64,000 nt of DNA, taken from NCBI GenBank assembly GCA_018697195.1, contig CM031864.1:11289970-11353969 (forward strand), given 5' to 3'. The notes below the pieces were generated by a model. That model did not search any database, was not told where the DNA came from, and saw only the letters and a list, made by a program, of their open reading frames with translations. A program made the position numbers and the translations under genes. Numbering within the stretch: position 1 is the first letter of the stretch; each line of letters opens with the position of its first letter. Source of the DNA: Certhia americana. Lineage: Eukaryota; Chordata; Aves; Passeriformes; Certhiidae. Below, in pieces: positions 11,431-24,777 of this stretch.

Positions 11431-12680
11431 TGTCCACTAAATTTGAATGTCAAATTGAAAAGACATCAGATTGTTTTGTTTTTCAAGAAAACTTAGTATT
11501 TTCTTTATAGCACTGACTGTATCTAGCTCCTATTGACTATCTCTGCAGCTGGGGATGCTTAGGCTTTGCAAATGAGAGCTCCAGAATCTCAAACTGAGCA
11601 CTCAAAAAAATCACAATACGCAAGACACTGGCTGCTAATGAAAATTTTGGCTTAAATCATTTGCCTGAGGCTGGATGAGACAGAAACTAGTTCTTTCTAT
11701 AGCTTTCAACCATCTAAAGCTGAAAACCAAAGCAACCTTCCTCATGCTGGTATTCTTTGTCTTGTGACATCTGTGATGCTGGAAAACTTCTGCAATGAAA
11801 ATATGCAGGGTGATGATGGTTCTCCATCACACAGCTGTGCTTCATTTGCAGAACAGAACCAAAAATACACATTGTGGAGCTAGAACCTCAAAAAACCCCC
11901 TGTGATTGTGCAATGTGTAAATAAAGTCAAGCCAATATGCTAACTTACAGCATATCTGTCATTTCTGAGTGCTTCAAGCTTGCAACTTTTTCCTCTTAAT
12001 GGATCTTTCTGTGCATGATTTCTTGGAATTTTTCCTTTACACTTTGGGGGTGGTGTTGTGTGTGAGGAAGAAAAAGCCCACAAAGCCCTTGTGTGGGAGT
12101 CTCCTGACAGTTGCTCATGTTCCATGTGCCTCGGGTGTCAGAGCACTTCTGGCATAGGACAAGCTGCATCTTGGGGTAATGGCTGGTGAATGCTCAAGCC
12201 TTTAACAAGTGAAGGGAGATCTGCTGGTTTTGTTAGATACAAGAATGAACTCTTCATCTACACTGAAGGCTTAGGCCCTGTTCAGAGAGGGAAAAGCCTC
12301 CTGACAAAAACGTGTAATAAACTGAGACCAATAATTTTCTCTCCTAGTTTGTTTTCAATATCAGCATGGTATCTGAAAAAGGCTGCAAGGACTGTACAAC
12401 CTGTGGCAGGATCTGTCCTAGCCAGAGCTTTGAGGCACTGAAGTGTGGTCTCCTAAGGGGGCACGTTTTGGGAGGTGGCTCCCCCTTAGCTTGACTCCAG
12501 CCTCTTTCCTACATGGTGTCATGAAGAAAGGCTGAGTAGTCGCCCATCCCACAGCCCCCATCTCTGATGTGCAGCCTCCACCTGTGCTGTTGCACCCATG
12601 CTGCTGCCAGAAGGCCTGGGCAAAGTGTGCTGGGCTGCTTGGGAATCACTTCCATCACAGCAGCTGCTGCAGGTTCCTAC

Positions 12681-12771
12681 CTGATCCAGCTCCATCTCAT
12701 CAGGCGTCCGCCACCGAGCAGTCAGGGTGCTGGTGCTCTGGTCTGCTGGCACAACCACGATGTAGTACCAC
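12681..12771 (-). CDS. PTPRF: PTPRF exon: membrane-proximal ectodomain
   Basis: This 91-base exon supplies the last base of an arginine codon and then WYYIVVVPADQSTSTLTARW and RTPDEMELDQ, closing on a codon at donor CAG|gtagga. Human LAR reads WFYIVVVPIDRVGGSMLTPRW at this place by memory. It belongs to the region between FN8 and the cleavage site, which in this family forms part of the non-covalently linked ectodomain-stalk junction. Entry phase 2, exit phase 0. Confidence 0.95.
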
Positions 12772-13474
12772 CTGGGAAGGAAGGAAGGAAGTAAGTGTAA
12801 GTACTGGACCCTGAGCCACCTCTCTGGCAGGTCACCAAATAATGTGTGCCATATGACTCAAGGATGACCTGCTCCTTTCCCTGCCAAGTAGCAACAGGGC
12901 ACAGTAAGAAAAAGGCTGGTTTCCAGCTGCACCAGAGAAGAGAATACTGCCACTAGCACTCATTAGGATAATGAAGATCTACAGACTGGGTTCCAGAGGG
13001 TGGTGTAGGAGCTGTGAGAAGGACATTTATATAATCGGATTGTAGCAAGAACCCTGGGGAAATTGTGCTTCAGCACAAGGATACCACAGTAACGAATAAG
13101 ACTTCCACAAACTTGGCTTTTTTTAATCTCCTTGAGGCTTTAGGCATTATTTATTTAAAGGATATTATACAGTGTCAGAGAAAGTCCCTCCTGATCCTCA
13201 GCTGTATTTTTGCTGGTAGCATCTGGAGTATACGCACCAGGGTGAGGGCAAACTGTCAGAGAATTGTCTTAATTTTATTACACATCGATATTTGCTCAAA
13301 AAGAGACAAGACCGTGAACCCAGGTCATGGGTAAACACCTGCCTCTGTACCACAGCCTGCCTGGAAATTCACTCCCAGGTTACAAAATCCACATGCTGGC
13401 AGAGGTCTGCCCTGCCTTTCTCTCCCCAACCCCAACCCCCCACCCTGCGTTCTCCAGCCAGGCATGGCACTTAC
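12772..13474 (-). other. PTPRF: Intron after FN8
   Basis: This 703-base intron has canonical ends (gtaagt donor, ccttcccag acceptor). I see nothing else in it. Confidence 0.85.
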
Positions 13475-13728
13475 CGAACTGGCACAGTGGTCTGCACTTT
13501 GGGAAGAGTTAGAGTGAATTTTCCTTCCTGTATGTATTTGTTTGTGGCAATGGGTTTGCTTTGCAAGACATCAGGAGCAGTGCGGATTGAGACGAGGTGT
13601 TGGAGCCCCCCTGCACTGCTCCCACGGTTCATTAGTACAAAAGAATAGTCCGTGTCTGGCTGGAGGTCACTTATGAGTTTCTTCATCGAGTGGCCATCCA
13701 CCTCCACACTCTGGCTATTGTACAGAAT
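13475..13728 (-). CDS. PTPRF: PTPRF exon: second part of FN8
   Basis: This 254-base exon completes FN8 and enters the membrane-proximal region. It reads ILYNSQSVEVDGHSMKKLIS, DLQPDTDYSFVLMNRGSSAG, GLQHLVSIRTAPDVLQSKPI, then ATNKYIQEGKFTLTLPKVQT and TVPV, plus two bases. LQPDTDYSF is the tyrosine-corner region. The acceptor is cctgtttcag and the donor is TTCG|gtaagt. Entry phase 0, exit phase 2. GSSAGGLQHLVSIRTAPD is strongly conserved in LAR. The stretch after KPIATNKY is more diverged from human, as expected for the stalk. Confidence 0.97.
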
Positions 13729-16700
13729 CTGAAACAGGAAAAGGACATGTTCATGCAGCTGACAGCTGCTGCTGCAAACTCACACTCAAAACAGCAGTAC
13801 TAGAGATGACAGTATGGCTCTGGGCCCTCCCTCAGGTGGTTTGGCTACTGTATGCTCTGTAAACAGCCATAAATCTTTAGCTAAAGAAGAGCAATCCCCA
13901 GCAGAGGGTGAGCTGTGCTCCCTGTGCCTTGCAGTGATGGAGTAGAGAGGGGTCATCTCAGCCTAGGTGGCCATGGCCAGCAGTGAGGATGGTAGTGCCA
14001 CACACACTGTTTTCCAGCACCTACTCAGGGGAGGAATCCAGATGGCTGTGCTTTGCCCCTGCGTGAAAATGAATGGGTCTTTGTTTCCTGTCTCACAAGG
14101 CTACAACATGCAATAGGCTTGTGGTGTAAAATCCTGTCTGCTTTAAATTGGTGTCACTTCCATGTCTACCAGCTGATGCCTGGTTGGATGCTTAATGCAG
14201 ATCATCCCCCTCCCAGCAAAGTGACAGGGGCGGGGGGGTTATATGCCTCACCAATGATCTGACAAATCTGGCACAGGGCTCACAAATTGGTACCCAGAAC
14301 GGTGACTCTGCAGGTGTGACACCCTGTCGTCATGGCAACAGATGCTGGCGCCACACAGCTGTGGGCAGGAGGTCGGAGCTGCTTTTCCCTGCCGTGCCTG
14401 CAGTGAGGGGCTATGGGCAGGGCAGAGCTGCTGGTGGCTGGGGGCAGCCCCCCACACACAGTTTCCCCCCATGGAGCCCTCAGCTAACAATTTGTCAATG
14501 GCCTGTTGTAGATATACAGGACCCCCATCTACCCCCAGGCACAGCAGCCATGGTCACTGCTGGATTAGCTGCACCCAACAGCCCATCTGCCCTGGGAACC
14601 TCGATCCTGACCCTGCTGGAACAACTCCTTACCCCACAACCCTGGGTCCTGCCTCTGCAAAGCAAAAACTCACACAGTTCCCAGAGACAGAGACAAATGG
14701 AGTGTAGACAGCTAGAAAGGCCATAGGTTGTGTCCCAGCTGTGAAAACCCAGCATATTTCTTTGTAGCAGGTGACTGTCCCGCATGGCAGGGGAATGCTG
14801 GATTCCTGACAGTGGTGCAGACACAGCATGCAAAAAACTGGCAATGGCAGAGCTGGAGCATGTTAAACCATGCCAGTTACTAGGTGATACAGGCAGAGAC
14901 CACATGGTAAAATGTGCTTGTTTCAACAGTGGCCTTAAAATAGCAGAAGACCGCTCTGTGGAAGACTAATTTCTTGAAATAACTTTTCACCACCTGAGCC
15001 CACTGTTCAGGGTGATGCCAGCAACAAGGGAGAGACCAAACTTTCCTTCAAGTCATGTTTTCAGCAAGTGGCTAAAATCTACAGAAAGCTGCCAGCTTTC
15101 TAGGACAAGAAGAGCTGATTAGCACTGCTCTGATGTTCAGTGTTGGAGCTGGAAGGACAAGAGAGGTCTTGGAAAGAGATCTGAAGAACAGTGGAGCACA
15201 AGGACCTGGCTAGGCCTAGAATTTGCAGCTCAGCTTTTGTGTTATCCAAACAGCAATACCCACATGCTTCAATTCTCTTCATGTCACTTTGCATGGAGGT
15301 CAGGATAGGAAAAGAGCTCCAGCTTTTTTGCTGTTGAGAAGAGACTCCTAACAGGTAACACAGTAGCAGAGAGAAGCCAGCGGTGGAGAAGAGATGCAAT
15401 CACTGTCATTTGCTGATGTGCATCAGTTTTCCAGAATGGACTGCAAAAGTAACACCAAGTAACTAAAGTAAGGGGTTTGCAGGGACATAGGCCCTGCTGC
15501 TGCTCCACATGTGGGAGAGGCTGTCAAAGGCAGCACACTAGAACGGGCACAGGGAATTGTTTTCAGCTGTGACTCCTCTTAATAGTATTTCCTCCTGGGC
15601 TTTAATTCCTTTCTCCAATGACATGTACATCAGCTAAGTGTTAAAATGAGTGAAAAATCAAAATGAAGAAATGCAATTCTTGCAGCACTGGAATATCAGA
15701 TAAGTAGTTGTTCTGACACAGAAGTAGGCACACCAAAGACAGGACTACTAGACTTCAAATCATCTTAGCAGCTTTGCTGTCTGGACCAGCACCACTCCTT
15801 CTGATGACATTACAATAGCACAGGTCTAGAGACACCAGATGCCAGTAAGTCAGGGTGTGTCCTGGGGGAGCAGCCAGACCTCTCTTTCATGTGCTCCCAC
15901 ACAGATTTGAACAAAACCAAACTTCCAACATTAAAACCTATGCTGAAAGGATGAAAAGCCCACAGAGTTCTGCTGCCTCTTGGATAAGATTTCTCATTAT
16001 GAATTCTTCCCTAATAAAGGCATCACCAACTGCTTCTCAATGTGCTCTAGGGAAGACACCCACCAACTGCCTGCACATGAGCATGTGCTGGGGACAGAGC
16101 CATTTTCCTAGAGCAAAAGGAGACAGAAGAGATGGTAAGCATTTCAGTTCAGTCTCCTTACTTCCTCTGTACTGTAACTGGCCAGGACACAGCCTCTGAT
16201 TCAGTGATGACAACAGATGATTTTTATTGCCATGCACAGGAATTTGCATCCAAAGACAGTGAAACTGGCATTTGCAATGCTTTCCTGAAGCATTCTCTGC
16301 CATCCCTCCTTTTCACAGCTGCTGCAGCAGTTCTGCATCCCTTTACCTGCCACAATACATTGTCTTCTCAAATGTTATGCACCATTAGATAAGGCCTCTA
16401 CATAAACCTTACACTAATGTAAGGGTTCAGAGATGGTCATTCATGCGCAGCTGGAAGATGCCCGGAAGCTCAAGAAAAAATGCTATTTAGAGTTTGCATC
16501 ATGGCCCACTGGTAACTATCAGAGTCAGCAGCAAATCTGGCCCAAGGGTTCTGAACTGCCAAACAGTGCTGACTAGCCCACAGATTGCTGTAAAATGTCA
16601 TCTGTGCTGCTCCTACTCAGAGGAAAAGATTTGCAAAGCTAGGTGGGTCCAAATGTCACTGCTGAAGGTCTCATGCTTGATTTCAAGGCAGTACAGAATG

Positions 16701-18996
16701 TATTGAACTAAAAGATGAAAAGACACACAGTGTGCAACACTGAAAAAGATAACAACTTGATGAAGAAGTAGTCAAGGCTGGAGTATTTGTAGGCAGGAGT
16801 AATTACTACATTCCATGGGACACACTGTGAGAAGGCACTGCCCAGCATTCTCAGGGGTTATTTCCAAACCTGTATAATTGTAATTTTCAAAATGTGCTGT
16901 TCCTTCTCCCCATTTCTAAAATACCCTGTAATGCTGCCTTTAACCAATATATCCTCTGTCCCACTCTTAAGTTGAAGAATATATCTTAGGAAAATGCACT
17001 TTCCCCAAGGAGAAGGTTGTATCTATCTTGCACTTTCCATGAAAGCTCCAGAACAGCTTTCTGCAGGTGGAATAAAAAAAGGAATACTGCCTCTGCTCCA
17101 CCACAAGTGCTGGGCAACATTTTACAAGGAATTTATCTCCTGGACCAGAAGAAGTTGTGAAAATTCCCCAAAGGGACCTCAAAACTTCATTATTGATTTG
17201 GCAGCAATAAAAAATCTTAAGGTCTCAGTTCATTCTCTAATAAAAAAAGCACCAGTCCTGCCTATGCTTCACTATTCATTGTCGGAACAATATCTACTTT
17301 AATTAAATCTGTTAAAGTAGAATATGACACCCTTTGGGACACAGATTTAGCATGAGACTGTTTATCAAGTGTAGATAATACTAATTGTTCCCATGGAGAT
17401 TTATCTACTATGCTAGTTACAGTATTAGGCTCTGGCCTCAGCATCCCATGTGCCTGAATTAGAGGAGAGAGGTGAACCTTGTTTATAAAAACATAAAATC
17501 CTGAAGGTTAAGGATTTCTTTCAACTGGCACAATCAACGAGTTAGAGCTGACCTCCTTAGCTCCTGGCCTTGACTCACATGCGTCTGCAAGTCAGGGAAT
17601 ATTAATAAAAAGAAGGCCCTATTAGAGAGATATCCTCCTAACACTCTGGTTTGCATGACTGCTCCTAAGTTAGCAAGTGGCTAATGCCACATTCCATGTC
17701 AGCTGAGGGTTAACGCACAGCAGGGGCAGACCCTGAGTCACCTTGTGACAGCAATCACAGCTATGCAGCTAGGAGAGCAGACAGACAGGACATCAGCATT
17801 ACATCCCTGGCTCCTGGCTACCTCCAACCACTTCACCATCCCTGTGTGGTAGCAATGCTCCAAGGGTCACGCTGTCCCTTTCCAGCACTGTGCTGTCAGA
17901 CAGCGATGTGGGCTTTGGGCCACAAGACAAGGCAAAATGAAGCACACTGGTTCTGCAGCAGAGCAAGGTAACAGGGCTCTGTGAAGTTCCTTGCAGCCAG
18001 ATATCTGAACACTGATCCTAATGCGCCCTACGTCTGGGAGAGCTTTGAATACCACAAGGTCTTCACAAAAGCCTTGTCTGCTTCAGCTAAACTGTATGTT
18101 AACAAGTGCCTGCTATTGATCAAGGTAATTCAGCTTCAGGGTTTAAACAAGGAGACTTAGTAACAAGGAAGGGGAGGTGCTCACACACTTTGATGTGGAT
18201 GCAGCTCAAGATTTCCCCTCATTCCCCCTGCCATGGATCCCCCACAGCTCATGCAGGCCTTGTATCTGCACTTTAGGCACAGCATGGCAGGGGGCACATA
18301 CAAGGAGAAAGAGAAGTCACACTGCTTCCACCCTGGCACCTTTGCAGAGGCAGCAAATTGGTGCTGAGACTGGGAAAATTATCTTTGATGATGTGACATG
18401 TTGGTCTTGTTTTTTTNNNNNNNNNNNNNNNNNNNNNNNNNNNNNNNCCCACTTAAGTGACAAGTACTGGGAGTCAGACAAGAGCAGGAAGGCAGGGTCA
18501 TCAGTGTTGTCTGCAGCCTGCTGGATGACACCACATCCAGAACTGTACTGGTGAAAAGGGAGCAGCATTCCTGCAGAGCTCCCTCTGTACTGACACGTTT
18601 TGTGCCACTCACACCTGCAAGACCTTCAGGAAGTTTGATCATGTTTTTTCCCTTCACTCCCTGAGATTATGCATTTGCCCTGATGCCCTGAAGTAACTCA
18701 TGAAGGTGATATGGATGTTTGAGACAGGACATGTTGTAAAAGGAGTTATTCTTAGTTTTATTCACTGGCTGTTTTTCAGACTTTGTCCACTTTGTCCTGC
18801 TAATTTCTTTATGATTAAATCTAATTTATAACTTTTCACACCTCAGCTCCATGTCAGCCATCAGGACAAGCTTGTGTGAGCACTGTCATGGAGCTACAGT
18901 GGTGAGTCTGAGTGACAGGACCCCCTTGATGCTACTATCCACTGTCCTGCTCACTGCTACAGGTGGAGCTTCCTGTCCTCCAAGTCCCACTCTTAC
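13729..18996 (-). other. PTPRF: Intron within FN8, containing an assembly gap
   Basis: This 5.3 kb intron contains 31 N at 18417-18447, so its length is uncertain. The rest is unremarkable. Open frames of up to 143 codons on either strand have no family resemblance or exon framing. Confidence 0.75.
18417..18447. other. Assembly gap (31 N)
   Basis: Thirty-one undetermined bases follow directly on a run of T (ttgttttttt). The break probably reflects failure to read through the homopolymer. It is intronic and does not touch any exon. Confidence 0.99.
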
Positions 18997-19094
18997 CTTA
19001 AAAGGCACTGCAGATTTATAGGAATCAGGCACTTCCCAGCTCAGCAACACAGACGTTTTCATGACGGCATTCACACGGAAGTTCTTAGCAAACA
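18997..19094 (-). CDS. PTPRF: PTPRF exon: first part of FN8
   Basis: This 98-base exon opens FN8: [20 protein letters not shown], then [13 protein letters not shown], closing exactly on a codon at donor AAG|gtaaga. The B-strand tryptophan is in LLSWEVP. The acceptor is tttcag. Entry phase 1, exit phase 0. The sequence is close to human [22 protein letters not shown], and the stretch from MKTSV to PFK matches human LAR by memory. Confidence 0.96.
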
Positions 19095-19720
19095 CTGAAA
19101 TGAAAAACAAGATATTTGAGCACTGCAAAGCCAAGTCAGGAGGGAGCCAGGCGGCAGCTCAACTCCAAGTCTCTTTGTCTAACTCAGCAGCAGAGGTCAA
19201 AGAGTTCAGCTACAGCAGAGAAGTAAGAAATGAGAAGAGCACAGCAGCCTTTTACCAAGTCTACAGTCTCCAGAGGAGTTCTACTTTTTGACTATACTTT
19301 TCAGCATCACAGAAAAGAACTTGTAGGCTGAACTGCTGCCTTTCTCTATCCCTGCTCCACTCACTCTCCCTTGGCCCTTCACCACAATCAAACAGCAGTG
19401 TTACTCAGGTACTGGATCTGCAGATGATCCTACCCAGCCACCTGCTCCAGCTCAAGCAAGAGCCTTTCACGTACAGATAAACATCCAAATGTGCCTGTGG
19501 ATGCAACTAAGATACCAGCAACACCCCTCTCCCCCCAAAATGGCAACTTTAGAAAATCTTCGCTGAGCTTTCCCTCACTGAAATACTTCTAGACTAGGGA
19601 GCCATACAGTACCTGATAGCAACAGTTAGAGCAGAGGGGAGCAAAGCCTCATGAACCAAAGCAAAGGTCCCTGTCCTGGAGGCAGAGCTTCTTGTTAGGG
19701 TTTGTTAGAGGGGGACTTAC
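19095..19720 (-). other. PTPRF: Intron between FN7 and FN8
   Basis: This 626-base intron has a gtaagt donor and a tttcag acceptor. I see nothing further in it. Confidence 0.85.
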
Positions 19721-20299
19721 CTTGCTCTACGGGCATGGTCCGGGACTGGATGCTGGGGCTGAGTGGCCCAGCCCCCTTATTGGTGCGGGCCCTCACTTTG
19801 ATGTCATAAGTGGTATCAGGTTTCAAATTTGTCAAAGTGATACTCGTGTCCTTGGTGATGTTAACCAGGTCCTGCTGGCTATTTATGTCCCTGTATACCA
19901 CTGTGTAGTTGACAATCTTGCCGTTCCTTTCCGCCAAGACCGGGGGGTCCCAAGCAACTTCTGTGGTGGAGGTGGTGAGACCCACCACACGCAGGTTCTG
20001 TGGGAAGCCGCTTGGCACATCTTCAGCAGTTGTGATCTCCTTCTCAAACTCCTCTCCTGGGCCAGCTCTGTTCTTGGCAGACAATTTGAAGAGGTATGTG
20101 GCCCCCTTGTGCAGGTTAGTCACTGTGTAGTGATGGTCTCTCTTCCCGAAGTCTATCGTGTTCATTTTTTCCTCATCCAGACGTCTGTACTGCAGCCGGT
20201 AACCCAGCAGCTCCCCTACCATCTCCTTGGGTGGGTGCCACTGGATGAGGGCTGTGTTCATGGCTGTCGTGCTAATCATCATGGTGGGCTTCCCCGGGA
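19721..20299 (-). CDS. PTPRF: PTPRF exon: FN6 and FN7 together
   Basis: This 579-base exon encodes FN6 and FN7. FN6 runs VPGKPTMMISTTAMNTALIQ, WHPPKEMVGELLGYRLQYRR, then IDFGKRDHHYTVTNLHKGAT and AKNRAGPGEEFEKEITTAED. FN7 runs VPSGFPQNLRVVGLTTSTTE, VAWDPPVLAERNGKIVNYTV, then NITKDTSITLTNLKPDTTYD and SIQSRTMPVEQ plus one base. NYT and NIT are possible N-glycosylation sites. The acceptor is ttatgttgcag and the donor is CAAG|gtaagt. Phase 1 at both ends and 193 codons long, so it is frame-neutral. MMISTTAMNTA and TMPVEQ are LAR hallmarks. Confidence 0.97.
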
Positions 20300-22511
20300 C
20301 TGCAACATAAACACACAATGACCATCTATAGCCTGGGAGGAGGGGAAGGAAGGATCGCTTCCGTGCTGCTCAGTCCGTGAGGATTGAGGAAAGTGGGAAA
20401 GTTCAGACAACAGGGTGAAGAGGATGACAGACAATTCACAGGGATAGAGGCAGACTGACCCTAATCCAGTGGCGAGGGAAGCTGGAGTTAGCCCAGCTCT
20501 TAGTTGCCATTTTCCCACGTGCTGCCAGTTAAACCGGAAATAAATTCAGCCATATCCAGCCCCAAAATTCATCCCCTTTCACAGGAAATGTTAAAGGTAC
20601 CTCAAAGTATCATATTTATCTCAGAGAAGATCTGAATCCCGTCCTCCCAATCAGTGGTCTTCAGACACTCCAGCCAGTGCACAGCACCAGGCCATGCTGG
20701 CCCTGATGCACTGTACCACAACAGACACCCTGAAGCCCGATTCCAGTGCCCTGGTCTGTCTGGAGGCAGACAAATTTCATCCTGAAACCTTGCAGTTTTA
20801 CCATCTGCAGAGGCAGCGAGCAGAGCTGGGTGGGCTGTTTGCCATCAGAATGTATTTTGGTTTAGTTGAGAAGCAGATTCATGATGTCAGTGTCGATGTG
20901 AGAGGTGAACACAAGCGTTGCACAGGATTTTTGCTTATGCTGCACAAGTCAAGGGGTGTTGCCGTCACTGGTTAGGAACTGATGGCTTTAAATTGATGGT
21001 TTAATACCTTGATCTCCTTCAGTTAAAAAAAGGATGCGTCTTCACATCAGCTCAGATTTGTAAACAAATCAACTGATAGGGAAGATACTCAGAATCAAAG
21101 GCATGGGGCCATAGATATGAAGGAAAAAAAAAAAAAAGGGATTGCAGCCAAACCTAGTTAAAATATCCTTCATTTTTTTGCAATGTATGAGCCCACAGTC
21201 GAGCCCAAGAGAAAAGCGTATTTGCCAGAATTATGCCCCCTTTTTGCCATCAGAGGGCGACACCAACGCTCCCCTTTGAGGTCATGCCTGCAGTCGAGCC
21301 TGCACAAAGGCCCTGAGGGCAGCTTGGTAGGTATTTAAGACATACAATTACATTCCCATTGTCAGTGCCATCCTCTCCTTGCACTCATAATACAATGTCT
21401 AACAGCAGCTCGTATTAAGTGACACAGTATTTTCAAAGCGGATTCCAAATATTAACCTTAAAATGTGCATCATACCATGGGAAGATCCATTGTGGTTTAC
21501 AGTACAACACTGGGATGTTTAGGAAGCTCTTCCTGTTTATAGGACAGCTGTAGCAATTTGATGAACAGAAAATACATCATGGCAAGGCACCAGGGAGACA
21601 GCATTTGAGATTGTGACAGTGGAAACTACCTCTGGAGCTCCCCATATGCAGTGCGGAGGAGATAGCAAGCTGTTCCTTGTTTAAAAGCACCAGGAACAAA
21701 CGCTCTCCGTTTGTACAAGCTGCATTCCCATAATAACAAGTGGTAAATACTGTTCCTGTGGCTGGTGTCAGGAAGCAGCAGGATTATTGGTTGTAGGACA
21801 GTCTAGTGAGTGGATAAGACAGTGTCAACTAGTTGGCACCACTGCCAAAGGCAAGCTTGACCATACTGCAGGAAAGCACCAGATGACTTCTGCATGTCCC
21901 TGCTCCAGGTGCAGGTACAATCTACTGAGACAGCAGAACCAAACCAGCTGGGATCACCAGGACCTAGAAGTTGTGTCTGCAGCACTTCTATGGCAGATTT
22001 GTTGCATTCCAGGTTTTACCATGGCTCTAGGAGCAGAGAGACTCAGCCATGTAAGCAGTATCAATGGCAGAGGGGAGCTGAGAAGCACCTCTTAGGAACC
22101 CTCTGTGCCAGGGGCCCTTCCAGGCAGCACTGCAGTCACCACAGGAAGCAAGAAATGGCACTTGCCTAGAGGAACAAGGTGAGGACAGGCCAGGACTCCA
22201 AATCTGAGGGAGGGCCTGGACTTTCAGGCTTCCTCTTCCCAGGTCTCTGGACTATGCAGATGAGCTCAGACCCATGAGTTTCACTGCTCTCTCATCAGCC
22301 CTGTAGCATCTCTCCATCTGTTTGCTGCACTTTGCTCAGGTGATCCAGTGGCAAAGCCTGCTAAGTATTGGCTGGAGATCACAAGAGTTTGTACCTCTTC
22401 AGCATCTCCAACCCTCTTGCTTCCTCCTGGCCTGGGCCATGCTCCCACACACCTCTTGGGAGGCTTTACCACCACCCCTATGAGGCTGTGACACCTGCTC
22501 CCCACACTCAC
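20300..22511 (-). other. PTPRF: Intron between FN5 and FN6
   Basis: This 2.2 kb intron contains an A-run at 21124-21137 and a possible MIR-like fragment near 21400-21470 (tattttcaaagcggattcc resembles the MIR-like core seen elsewhere), which is too degraded to call firmly. No exon was recognised. Confidence 0.65.
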
Positions 22512-22629
22512 CTGCCCCTGTGGTGGTGATGACTTTGGGCTTGCTGCGGGCACCATCTCCTTTGGTGGTGTAGGCAGCAACTGTGACGGAGTAGGTGGTT
22601 TCTGGCAGCAGGCCTCCAATGACTGTCTC
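22512..22629 (-). CDS. PTPRF: PTPRF exon: second part of FN5
   Basis: This 118-base exon completes FN5: [20 protein letters not shown], then [19 protein letters not shown] plus one base. The LLPETTYSV stretch is the tyrosine-corner region. The acceptor is tgtgctcccag and the donor is GCAG|gtgagt. It enters in phase 0 and leaves in phase 1. [15 protein letters not shown] is nearly invariant across LAR receptors. With the first FN5 exon and meC it totals 339 bases, a multiple of three. Confidence 0.96.
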
Positions 22630-24777
22630 CTGGGAGCACATTCACGAGGCAGAAAGGAGGCAAACGAGAAGAGCAAATACTTGTTACTGGAGTGAGCCAA
22701 AGGAAGGCACTAGGGTCAGTGTTTCCAACAGCAACACACTGACAACACTCCCTGGCTCCCACTCATGCATCGTGCTCAAACACACATGTTGCACAGAGCC
22801 AGCAAACAACTGCCACTCCAACACTCACCTGCCTCATTTCAACCCCTGTCTTTAGCACTTGGCCTTTCCAGGGACCCACCAGCAACCCATGTCAGCAGCT
22901 GTGCTCTCCCACGGCTTCTGCCAAGAGGGAGGTCTGATCCAGACATGGCCCTGTGTGAAAGCTAAGTAAGAGGACTATGGAGCTGTGAACCAGAGCAAAA
23001 GCCAGTTCACCTGGCTATGAGAATCTCTTGGGGGCTAATTCCAGGGTTTTTAAAGTTTCCTCTTGCAGCAGAGCCATGGGGAGTACAGAGAGGCAGTGCA
23101 GGGGTGGGGGGCCCCGGGCAGAGAACACCTGCAGCTCTGAGCATTGTGTTCACCCTCCTTGCCAGGCACTGGGTTGCAGAGATGGGATAGGTCAGTGCAA
23201 GGCCCTGGCAAGACCTGGAGGGAAAACCTGCATTGTGGGAGGTCTGGGAGGGGGCGGACTCACAGGGTGCATCCTTGCATGCTCTGGCTTCCTCTGGGCT
23301 GGAGGAGGGCATGGCTCCACATTTCAATTTGAGATCAAAGAGAGGAGCACTGCTCCTCCCTCCTGGCCTCCAGCAGCAAGGCGACTTGTGCCAAGCCTGG
23401 CTGGCCAGGCCTGTGAACGAGTGAGCACAGTGAGCTCAGCAGCTCCCAGCAGCTTGGGCAGGTACCCCTGAGCAGCATTCTTCTGTGGGTGCTGTGGGAG
23501 TGTCTGGGCCATTAGCACTAATAACCCACTGGGTCAGGGAGCAAGAGAGGAGCAGGCTGGATAAAGGGCTGGGGAAGTTTTCAGAAAGGAAGGCAGCATG
23601 GGCACTATCAGAAGCTGCCCCAGAGGTCTTACCCGTGCCAGGGGAACTCTTGCCAGCTTGAGGGGTACGAGGGGTGCCTGTGGTTGCTCTCAGAGTGCAG
23701 CCATTCTTCCATCACTCACTCACACAAACACCCACGCTATTAAGCCTGCTGATTTCCAGTCAGTGCTGCTGGTTCAGGTTACCTGCCCAGGCTTACTCAT
23801 CAAAATCACCACGTTACCATTGCAGAACCAGGCAGCCCAGAGAAGTATCAACAAGCACCAACAAGAACCCTGCCAAAATCACCGTGTGAACCAGAATCCG
23901 ACCCCAAATCCGCCCCTGCAGCAGATCGTGTGTGCGGGTGAGTGGACGCACAGTCCGATCGGTGCCAATGGACCCGCGGGGAAGCACTCTCACAAAACCT
24001 GCAGACTCTGAACACCCCAAGAGAATTCACTCCTCCCAAACCCATGCAAAGAGAAATTCTCACGCAAAAGCATGCCACCGGGAGCAAAGCAAGCAAGCTG
24101 GGAGGAGGGGAGAGAGATGAAGGATGGATGAAAGAAGGTCTGATTGCATAATGCAAACACAGTGCTGTCATGACAAAGCCACTCCGAGCAAGAATGCTCT
24201 GTATAAAGCAGGAGGAGAAATGCATCGTGCTGGGGAAGCTCACAGTAGGGCATGTAATTGAATTGCTGACTCTAAAAAGGTCATTTTCTAGTTTGTTCCT
24301 CCAAATTTATATCTCAGAATTATGTGGGGAAAAATTGAATTTAACTGTTTAAATGTGATTGTTTTCTTATTACTATCTGTGTTTCAACCAAAGGTCATGG
24401 TTGAGGGTGTAGGTTATTTCTCATGACTACGATCAATGTGGTTTAAAGATTATGTATCTAATTTTACCACAGAACTTGGTGGGCCAACTACTGCAGGATG
24501 AGCCTCCTGAGTCGATCACTTGAACCTGCCTAAAACTGCACTGCAACAAGCTGGAAATACAGATTATAGGAAATGTCAATTGCTTTTCTGCATTTAGGAG
24601 CAATCTAAATGCCAATTTTCTCTGGATTTGCTGCTTGTGGAAGGTTTCACAATGTAGCTCTCCAGCCTCATTAAGGGAGTGAAAGGAATGTTTTGACAGT
24701 ACTGTGTCTACAAAATTCACAAATCGATTTACCAAACCCCTCTCTTCCAACCTGGAATACACACAAGTGGTACTTAC
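22630..24777 (-). other. PTPRF: Intron between meC and FN5 part 2
   Basis: This 2.1 kb intron is GC-rich in its 22700-23700 half and A/T-rich near 24250-24500. Open frames of up to 147 codons on the plus strand in the GC-rich half look like chance. No repeat was recognised. Confidence 0.75.

Larger units (their letters stand above)
9718..12680 (-). other. PTPRF: Intron between stalk exons
   Basis: This 3.0 kb intron contains an A-rich run at 10686-10727 and a MIR-like element at about 11290-11430, with degraded continuation to about 11720; both are annotated separately. No further exon was recognised. Confidence 0.7.
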